The notes below the pieces were generated by a model. The model saw only the letters and a program-made list of their open reading frames with translations. It was not told the DNA's origin and did not search any database. Shown here piece by piece: positions 56,582 to 64,000 of a stretch of DNA of 64,000 nt. A program made the translations under genes and the position numbers. Origin of the DNA: Ascarosepion bandense (Eukaryota; Mollusca; Cephalopoda; Sepiida; Sepiidae); contig JBBBDQ010001451.1 of the NCBI GenBank assembly GCA_037127315.1, positions 600,501-664,500 on the forward strand, written 5' to 3'. How positions within the stretch are numbered: position 1 is the stretch's first letter; every line of letters begins with the position of its first letter.

Positions 56582-58168
56582 AAACACGTCATTCAATAAG
56601 TCTTGGGCCTGATATATAGAAGGCGCCACTAATAAAAAAATATACTAAACTACAAATGGCACGTGACAAAATTTGAGCCCAATCAGATTATTAGTTTACA
56701 AAATTGTTTAACTGAAGCTACTGTTGCAAAATTTCAAAACAATGGAAAAATCTGAATTTCATGTGTTGACAAAGCATTGCATTCTGATGGGAAAAATACT
56801 ATGAAGGGGAAACCTGAAGCAGGATGCTGCGGATATCGTGGACTAGCATGTGAGGAATGACGAGGTTTTGAAAATGATGGAAACGAAAAGAAAATTAATA
56901 CAGAGCATCAGGAAAAGACAACTAAAGTTCCTTGGACATGCAAAAATGAAGGAGGGCTTAAAGAACCTGATACTAACAGGCCAGATAGAGGGAAAAAGAG
57001 ATAGGGGAAAGCAGCGGATAACATAGTTAAAAGGCCTGAGCAGGTGGATGACAGAACAGGGATGAGAGACGTTACAGGAGAAAGTGTGCTAAGAGCCACC
57101 AGGGACAGAGAGACCTGGAAGGCCATGATCGCCTACGTTCTGAAGAACAAGGTACATAAAATAAGGAGATAATTGTTATTCGGGTTCTGCTTCGTCAGAA
57201 ACAACGGTTATGAGGTGGTATGTTGACTTTAAACGCGGTCATACAGACACAAATGATGCTTCACATCAGGTCGCCAAAATCGGCATATGTCGCGGAAAAC
57301 ACCTCCAAAAAATCTACAAACTCCGATTGGCCGATCGTAAAGTAAAGTTGCGTGAGGTAGTAGAAAAGTTGAACATATCAAAAAGTAATTTGTATGAACA
57401 TTTGTCAATGAGATAGTTGTATTCAAAATGGGCGCCACGTTTGCTCACCATCAAAAACAACGTGTTGCTGATTAAGAGCGTTGTTTACAACTATTTCGAT
57501 GCAACAAGAAGGACGTTTTGCGTAAATATGTGACAGTGCGTAAAAGATGGATCCATCATTTCACTGCGGAATCAAATCGGCAGTCGGCTGAGTGAACAGC
57601 AGGAGGTGAAGGCCGTCCAAAGCGATCAAAGACGCAAACATCTGAAGACAAGGTTTTGGCCTCCCTATTTTGGAATGCGCAAGGTATTTTGTTCAGCGAT
57701 TACTTTGGGAAAGGAAAAAAACTATTAATGCCGAATATTATATAGAATTATTGGTGCGTTTAAAGGAAGAAATCACCAAAAGACGGCCACAAATGAAGAA
57801 GAAATAAGTGATCTTTCACTAAAACAACGCACCGTATCACAAGTCGATCTCAACGATGACAAAACCACATGAATTGCTCTTTGAATTGCTTCCGTATCCA
57901 CCTTATTCTCCAGACCTGGTCCATAGCGACTAATGGTTATTTGCAGACCCCAAAAGAATACTCCAGGGAAAGAGATTTGGCCCCAATAAAGAAGTGATAT
58001 TGTAAACTGAGGCGTATTTTAAGGTCAAAGACAAATCGCTCTACAAAAATGGCATCGAATTGTTAGAGAAGCGTTTAAACCTGCGTATCATTCTAGAAGG
58101 AAAGTATGTTGATGAATGAAGTCAAATTTTGCTTAAAAGGCCCGGGATTTATTGCGTGATGTGTTATT
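56582..58168 (+). mobile_element. Mariner transposon, decayed, split by an RTE fragment
   Basis: Imperfect ~27-bp terminal inverted repeats: ACACGTCATTCAATAAGTC at the left and ACACATCACGCAATAAATC at the right (reverse complement). Removing the RTE insert (56803-57175) leaves ~1.2 kb, normal for mariner. The transposase reads MEKSEFHVLTKHCILMGKN, then GSASSETTVMRWYVDFKRG, DRKVKLREVVEKLNISKSN, RKRWIHHFTAESN, EDKVLASLFWNAQGILF and YPPYSPDLVHSD. The first catalytic aspartate, expected before the WIHH motif, is replaced by a K, while the later SPD..HSD region is kept. Many stops and frameshifts; inactive. Confidence 0.85.
56803..57175 (+). mobile_element. RTE 3' coding fragment inside the mariner
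   Basis: HVRNDEVLKMMETKRKLIQS, IRKRQLKFLGHAKMKEGLKN, LILTGQIEGKRDRG, SRWMTEQGMRD and ATRDRETWKAMIAYVLKN. This is the RTE/BovB-like C-terminus with one stop after QRIT. It separates mariner codons for GKNTMK from those for GSASSETTV, so it was inserted after the mariner. Same family as 47095-48805 and 58785-59410. Confidence 0.85.
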
Positions 58169-58784
58169 AAACGGAAATTGTAAAGATTAATACAAATCAT
58201 TATCCTCTATATTTTAAAAATAATATTTAATCTTTTTAATGTGTGTAAAAAGTGTCAATTGTGAAAGTATGAATGACTGTACACGAATTTATCAGGAATT
58301 AAGATCGATGACTATTGATCTCTAAATAAATTTAAAGTTAACATTTTAAAAATTAGATCACGGAAAATATTTCCAGCGTTTGTAATATTACAGGGTACTT
58401 AATTATATAAAATGCTTTCATCAGTCATTTTATTAAATTATGTATTAACAGATAAAGTCTCCTTAAAACAGCAATAAACATGTAAATAGCTTATCGGTGC
58501 TTGACAATGCTTGTTGGGTGTTGAGTGATAGGTGAATTACTATAATTGTTCGTTAAAAATTCGTTTTCCGGATTGTTTTTAACTTAAAGTAAATAACACT
58601 TGTTTCAAATCAGATTACATATACTTTAAATAAGCTAAAATGTCTAAAAATAAAAAAAAGTTTTAAAGAAATATATTGTATTTTTATAAGATTTTTAATG
58701 AAGAAATATATATTGATATAAAAAGTAGCGAAAAATAAAAGCTCCAAAAAGATTTTCTTTTATGAACATTTATTTAAAACTTCT
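58169..58784. other. No gene; unclassified AT-rich DNA
   Basis: No coding homology recognised. Confidence 0.5.
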
Positions 58785-59410
58785 TCTTCTTCTGTGTGGC
58801 CTATCTTTTAGGCGATCATGGCTTTCCACGTCTCCCTATCCCTGGTGGCTCTTAATATGTTTTCTCCTGTTACTCCACACAATCCGCGTTCCGTCATCCA
58901 CCTTCAAATATGTTATCCGTTGCCTTCCTCTGTCTCTTCTTCCTTCCATTTGGCCTGTCAGTATCAGGTTCCCCAAGCCCTCCTTTCTCATTGCATGTCC
59001 CAGGAACTTCAGTTGTCTCTTCCTGATGCTCACTATTAGTTTTCTTTTCAATGCCATTCTTTCCAAAACCTCATCATTGCTCACATGCTCGGTCCATGAT
59101 ATTCGCAGCATCCAAACCACATTTCCGCAGCTTCAAATATCTTTCTCATCTTAGATGGTATTGTCCAGCATTCACTTCCGTACTGAAGAACTGACATCAC
59201 ATAGAAATCTAGCACACTTTTCTTTGTTTCTGGGGGAAATTTCTTGTGTCTTAATACTCAGCTTTACTCAGCTTCTGGAACGCGTCCTTCGCCATGGCAA
59301 TTCGCCTTCGGATCTCTGTGTCGCAGTTTCCATCTCCTATTGAAACACTTCTTAGGTATTTAAATTTTTGTACTTGCTTGATACTAGTATCCCCTAACTA
59401 TGCTCTATGT
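58785..59410 (-). mobile_element. RTE-type LINE 3' end, minus strand
   Basis: Minus strand from 59410: QASTK, GDGNCDTEIRRRIAMAKDAF, then after frameshifts LRISWTEHVSNDEVLERMA, IRKRQLKFLGHAMRKEGLGN, LILTGQMEGRRDRGRQRITY and ATRDRETWKAMIA. It ends near a CTT run (58782-58794; GAA on the sense strand), the simple-repeat tail seen also at 47085. The frame at 58836-59120 is the longest intact RTE stretch here. Confidence 0.86.
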
Positions 59411-59830
59411 TTTGTTTTAATATTTTCCTTTCAAATTTACTGATCTATTATTATAAATTTAAAACTTCGGTATCGTAAATTGTTGCCAAAAGTGTTGGTA
59501 TCTAAATTAGAAAAGATGTCAGCTCCATTTCCGTATTTTTCTCTTGAATGTGGTGGAATGAGTATTCTCATGACATGAAAAAGTGCATGCTCAGAACAAG
59601 GCGAGGTGTGTTATTTAATTTCTAACAAAATATGAGAAACATTTTATACTTAATCTATTGAAGCTGATTGAGTCAGCATTTTCACGACAAGGGAAAATGT
59701 ATATATGTCCACCAATCTATCTATTAGTCTCATAATATCAATTTATACATCTATGAAATCATTCTGTCTGTCTGCTAAGTATATCAGCTAATATCTATCA
59801 GTCTGTTCTATCTATGAATCTATCGCAGTC
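59411..59830. other. No gene; transition into ATCT repeats
   Basis: No coding homology; imperfect ATCT units appear from about 59715. Confidence 0.5.
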
Positions 59831-59838
59831 TGTTCATA

Positions 59839-59894
<56 letters not shown>

Positions 59895-59905
59895 CACACT
59901 GTTCA

Positions 59906-59947
<42 letters not shown>

Positions 59948-59975
59948 GCTAGCTAGCTATCTAGCTAGCTAGCTA
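59831..59975. repeat. (ATCT)n blocks separated by CACACTGTTCAT
   Basis: ATCT runs at 59838-59893 and 59907-59946, then GCTAGCTAGCTATC variants. The interrupting CAGTCTGTTCAT / CACACTGTTCAT is related to the interruption of the GATA block at 18.3 kb. Confidence 0.93.
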
Positions 59976-60059
59976 TCATGCTATATGCGTGTGTATATAA
60001 ATATACATACATACACACACACACCGAATGATATTAACTCAAGAGTTGATAGATAAATA

Positions 60060-60300
60060 GATAGATAGATAGATTTGAACAGACTGAGAAAGATAGATGG
60101 ATAGATAAATATTAATCGATTAATTAATAGGTAGGTAAATTTAATAGATAGATAGATACTAACTAATAAATAGACATAAACCGAATATCTATGTATTTAT
60201 ATATATATGTGTGTGTTTGTGTGTGAGTATATAAATATACATACACACACACATATATATAAATAGATAAATATTCGGTTAATATCTATTTATTAGTTAA

Positions 60301-60339
<39 letters not shown>

Positions 60340-60371
60340 TAAATTTACTTACCTATTAATTAATCGATTAA

Positions 60372-60427
<56 letters not shown>

Positions 60428-60625
60428 AAATGATTCGGTTAATATCTATGTATCTATATGTACGTGTATATAAATATACATACACACACATATATAGATA
60501 TATAGATATTCGGTTAATGTCTATCTATGAGTTATATCGATCTATCTATCTATCTATCTATTAAATTTACCTACCTATTAATCAATAGATTAATATCTAT
60601 CTATCGATTTATCTCAGTCTACTCA

Positions 60626-60676
<51 letters not shown>

Positions 60677-60680
60677 ATGT
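60060..60680. repeat. Foldback of GATA/ATCT repeats and unique spacers
   Basis: Plus-strand 60101-60203 (TTAATCGATTAATTAATAGG, TAGGTAAATTTAATAG, ATAAATAGACATAAACCGAAT) is the reverse complement of 60254-60387 (ATTCGGTTAATATCTATTTA, TATTAAATTTACTTACC, TTAATTAATCGATTAATATC). The GT/CA-rich middle is itself inverted, so the whole can fold into one long hairpin. A second copy of the right arm lies at 60505-60640 and pairs with the outer left part at 60065-60105. Confidence 0.85.
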
Positions 60681-60792
60681 CTTGGCGTAAACATTTTTTT
60701 CTTAAAATTACCCAGACATTTATCGACTTTGCTAAAACAAGAAACCTACAAGGCAGGGTAGTTGATAAATGATTTGCCGAGTGTTTTCCTCT

Positions 60793-60797
60793 TCCTC

Positions 60798-60865
<68 letters not shown>

Positions 60866-60868
60866 TGT
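60793..60868. repeat. (TC)n (TG)n compound microsatellite
   Basis: TC repeats to 60848, then TG repeats to 60868. Confidence 0.96.
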
Positions 60869-61289
60869 TTAGCCGAAAGGACAAGTTTAAAACATCATGT
60901 TTAAAGAACAAATTTTCACACAAGTACATAGACATATTGTTCAAGAAAGATAATAAATCAGTCTTTCAAACCTGTGTGTCTATCTTTTGTCCAAAGTAAA
61001 CGAAGCGTCACTGTTTTTCTTTTCGCTGATTTAATTAAATCTTGCTTCATTCTGCCTGGGCTTAGAAATCTTCGAATTAACCCTTTTTTTCCGAGAAAAA
61101 ATGACTTTACAACATAGTATGGAGTCGGTATAAAAATTCGATTTTAATCTTAAAATGCTAGCAGCCAGCACACAACGAAGCCATTAATTTACACATTTAT
61201 TCATGCATATCGCTGCCATTCCAATGTTAGGAAATTGTCATTATATTTTTTCTGTTAGATTTTCAACTGAGACATGATGCTAACGTACA
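60869..61289. other. No gene; unclassified
   Basis: No coding homology recognised. Confidence 0.5.
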
Positions 61290-63392
61290 TGCTTCAGTGA
61301 AGACATTGGAATGAAATTCAATTTGAACAAATGTGCTAGAACTACAGATTTACGAGTATCACGACAGCAAACATCCTCAGTTAGCTTAGACCCTGCTGTA
61401 ACAATAAAAGACTTAGAGCAAGAAGAAGCTTATAAGTAACTAGTTGTAAATGAGAGTGAAATAATCTAAACTTATTTATAAATGGAACTTTGCCTGTGTG
61501 TGTGTGTTTATCCGTTACTTGTAGACTCCGAAACGGCTGAACCAATTTTCTTGAACATTTACAGAGTTGTACTATAAGCGTCTGCGAGTGTTCTTAGCTA
61601 GGTTTTCTGTCGAGGTACCCCCGATAAATATCGAAAATCGATAATCGAAAAAATCGGGTTATAGAAGGAGTGGTCCGATTTTAATCAAATTTGATACACT
61701 CATAGACAAAGACATAAGAAAAGATATTCAGAAGTTTCAAGGTTACAGTTCTTACAGTAGTTCAGAAAATCGATAATATATATGTATAAAAGGCAAGATG
61801 TTTGTGTGTGTGTCTGTTTATCTGACTGTATGTCCTTTATACAAATCCACAATTTTTATCCGATTCTCACCAAGCTTCACACAAATATTCTTTAGGCTGA
61901 ATCTGAGCTCCAGGACCATGGATTAGTTTTAAAGCTTTCTTTACACTCGAGCAACGCCAGGCTATATTGCTAGTTTACCATAAAAATAAAAAAAATAATG
62001 CGTAAAGAGTAGTATAGAAGGCTACGACTGATATTAAAAACTGAATTGAATTCTCAAAACAAAATTATGGCCATTAATAACCTTGCCATCACAGTGGTTC
62101 AATATAGCTTCAACAACTTGAACTAGACTCTAAACAACATCAGACAAATGAATTCTTGGACAAGAAAGCTCCTTTTTAAAATAAAATGCATCATCTAAAT
62201 GCTGATGTACACAGCCTATACATACCCCGTAAAGAAGGAGGAGGAGGTCTTATTCGGCTAGAATTGTCATACAAGACAACAACTATTGGCTTACTTAAAT
62301 ACATAGAAACAACAATGGACTGGATGATACAATTAGTCAAACAACATGAAAACAGAAAGAAAACATATTCAATAATGAAAGAAAGCAGTAAGTACAGAAA
62401 GATTTACATTTAATAGATTCTGTAGAAAAGCAAACAGAAGCCAAGAACCAAATATTGCGGCAAAAAATATGAAAAAGAAAGCCAAGGATAAAACAAAAAG
62501 AAAGGATAAAACGTTAGAAAGCCAGATGAAACAACGCTGGCAAGACAAACCTCTGCATGGCCAATATCAAGAATTGCTAATAAATCCAATGGTGATAAAG
62601 TTAATACTCATTGATAGTTACGTGCATCTGGATTAAAGTCTGAGACTGAAGGCTTTATTCTTGCAACGTGAGATCAGAGTCTGTTCACCAGGAACTTTTA
62701 GGCAAATATTATACATAATAATGTGGATCCAAAATGCAGGTTCTGTGATAAATGCCAAGAAACAATAGACCATCTATTCTCAGGATATTCTGTACTTGCC
62801 CCAAATGAATTTAAAATCGTCACAAAAGAGTGGGGCAATATTTACATTGGGCAATGTGCAAACACTATGGAAAATACGTAAACAAACACTGGTACGAACA
62901 TCACCCAGCACCGGTTACAGAAACAGAAGATGTCACCATTCTATGGGATTACACCATCTATACAGACAAAAAATTGAAGCAAATGGGCGGAACATTATTG
63001 TTAAAAACCAGAAAGAAAAACTTGCCTATTAATTGATATGACTTGTCTAGAGGATTGTAAAATAGCAACGAAGGAATTCGAGAAACTGTCAAAATATAAA
63101 GACCTGGAAATTGAAATAGAAAAATGTGGAAATTGACAACAAGAATCGTGCCAGTGATAAGAGATGCACTTGGAATGATAAAAAAATTAACCAAAAAAAA
63201 TACACATTGAAAGAATCCCTGGAAAGAGATATACAAAAAATTAATTTAAGTACAGGAGAACTTTGTCTATGTAACGTTAGAATTATTAGCGGAGATAGAA
63301 AAAAATAAAATAAAATGGAGCCATAAAAACACACAACAACCTGCCTTAGGTCTTCCTGCAAACTTGGTAGGTAATGCGACCATAGCAGAAAT
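61290..63392 (+). mobile_element. RLE-type LINE, truncated and heavily decayed
   Basis: Aligns with 25870-27480 of the larger copy. It starts just after the RT motif C region (CFSEDIGMKFNLNKC) and runs through KEGGGGLIRLELSYKTTTIG, the zinc-finger region (CRFCDKCQETIDH), HHPAPVTE, DYTIYTD and endonuclease remnants. It contains many stops and frameshifts and ends in the 3' UTR at about 63392 without the final GAAAAATGACAT. No TAA repeat borders it, unlike the other copies. It is interrupted by a Helitron-like insertion at 61465-61973, so it must be older than that insertion. Confidence 0.88.
61465..61973 (+). mobile_element. Helitron-like non-autonomous element (509 bp)
   Basis: Starts TCTAAACTTATTTATAAATGG after an A and ends GCTATATTGCTAG before a T, with CGAGCAACGCCAGG just inside the 3' end. 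No terminal inverted repeats and no target-site duplication. The same LINE region at 26033-26049 gives the empty site: removing 509 bp leaves 15 positions that align with the uninterrupted LINE without a gap. This is the A|TC...CTRR|T pattern of Helitrons. No Rep/helicase coding; an autonomous partner would be needed. Confidence 0.82.
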
Positions 63393-63508
63393 TAAACTCG
63401 AACTCCAAATAACTTTTGTAACAAGTACATTTTTTGTCTACTATTGATTTTTAATGCTTTCCTTTATTATATATGAACTGAATGGATACATTGAAATGAT
63501 TATGGAAA

Positions 63509-64000
63509 TTTTTTTTTTATAAGCGTTTCACCCCGAGCAAGGCATGTCACTGCCACTACTGTGCAGGGGGCTACGTAGAGTGGAGAAAGGCTGATTAAAT
63601 ATAGGAAATAACAGAGGGTGGGTGATAGGCGGGTGAGGATACCGAGAATGAGGGTTGGGTAGATGAGAGTGTTGTGAGAATAGTTGAGAGTTAGTGTGAT
63701 AGGAGGTGTCTATTGACCCTACATTTAAACTCCTGGAGATTGTAACTGTCGGGAAAGCAGACTTGTGGAAGGGAGTTCCACAGGCGGGAAGCGCGAGAAA
63801 TGCGTAGAAATTTCATTGCCAAAGAAAATTGATAATGAGATAATGAGAAGATAAAATGGCCGAGCAGAAGAGACAATGGATAACAGGTTGGCAACATTCG
63901 TAGATCTTCCTTGAGCAAAGTGTAATAGATCTCTGTGAAGCGACAGAAATATGATTGACATCAAAAGCAAAACCGACAAATGTGGGGTCGACGTCGAAGG
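63509..64000 (-). mobile_element. LINE 3' end, minus strand, running off the window
   Basis: TTTTTTTTATAAGCGTTTCA, GAGCAAGGCATGTCACTGCC, GCAGGGGGCTACGTAG, GGTGTCTATTGACC, TTTAAACTCCTGGAG and GGGAGTTCCACAGGCGGGAAG are the reverse complement of the LINE tail and C-terminal coding region at 38560-38841 and 39198-39492. The sense strand reads SRLWNSLPQVCFPDSYNLQE, then FKCRVNRHLL (63691-63830), the same C-terminal motif as at 38560. The match weakens beyond about 63870. Confidence 0.83.

Overview
The window looks like intergenic DNA from a large, AT-rich, repeat-dense animal genome. No intact host protein-coding gene, rRNA or convincing functional tRNA is visible. Two tRNA-derived SINE families, an RLE-type LINE ending in TAA repeats, RTE-type and other LINEs, Penelope-like and Helitron-like elements, Tc1/mariner relics and very abundant TA, CA, GATA and GAAA microsatellites together suggest a mollusc, most likely an octopus-like cephalopod. 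That is inference from repeat style; no taxonomic marker gene is present.

Layout. 1-10580 is one uninterrupted satellite built on a ~73 bp dimeric unit. 10843-12393 is a LINE 3' tail amplified into seven tandem ~212 bp units. 13.9-20 kb mixes LINE tails, a ~120 bp minisatellite, an inverted pair of SINEs and GATA/GAAA tracts. 21.3-27.5 kb is a cluster of RLE-type LINE copies (R4/Dong/Rex6-like), including one nearly full-length ~5.4 kb copy, each bounded by (TAA)n. 27.5-29.2 kb holds a LINE tail, two short SINEs and a SINE heterodimer. 31.0-33.6 kb is a Helitron-like element split by a Penelope-like element (PLE) that carries a hammerhead-ribozyme-like fold. 34.5-37 kb holds SINEs, an RTE remnant and a SINE trimer. 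38-46 kb holds LINE tails, Tc1 remnants and tRNA-like sequences. 47.1-48.8 kb is an RTE copy with two SINEs inserted in it. 50.9-54.4 kb has a mariner fragment and a second PLE starting in a perfect palindrome. 56.6-58.2 kb is a mariner interrupted by an RTE fragment. 58.8-61 kb has an RTE tail and GATA-type foldback DNA. 61.3-63.4 kb is a decayed RLE LINE with a Helitron-like insertion, and the window ends in a reversed LINE tail.

Nothing here forms a host pathway. The connected story is element-on-element insertion: target-site duplications and precisely alignable empty sites allow several insertions to be ordered in time. The strongest items are the SINE multimers that moved as single units, the repeated (TAA)n boundaries of the RLE LINE, the exact A|T empty site of the Helitron-like element, the hammerhead-like fold in the PLE tail, and inverted duplications at the 5' ends of two retroelement copies. 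All coding remnants are frameshifted or carry damaged catalytic motifs.
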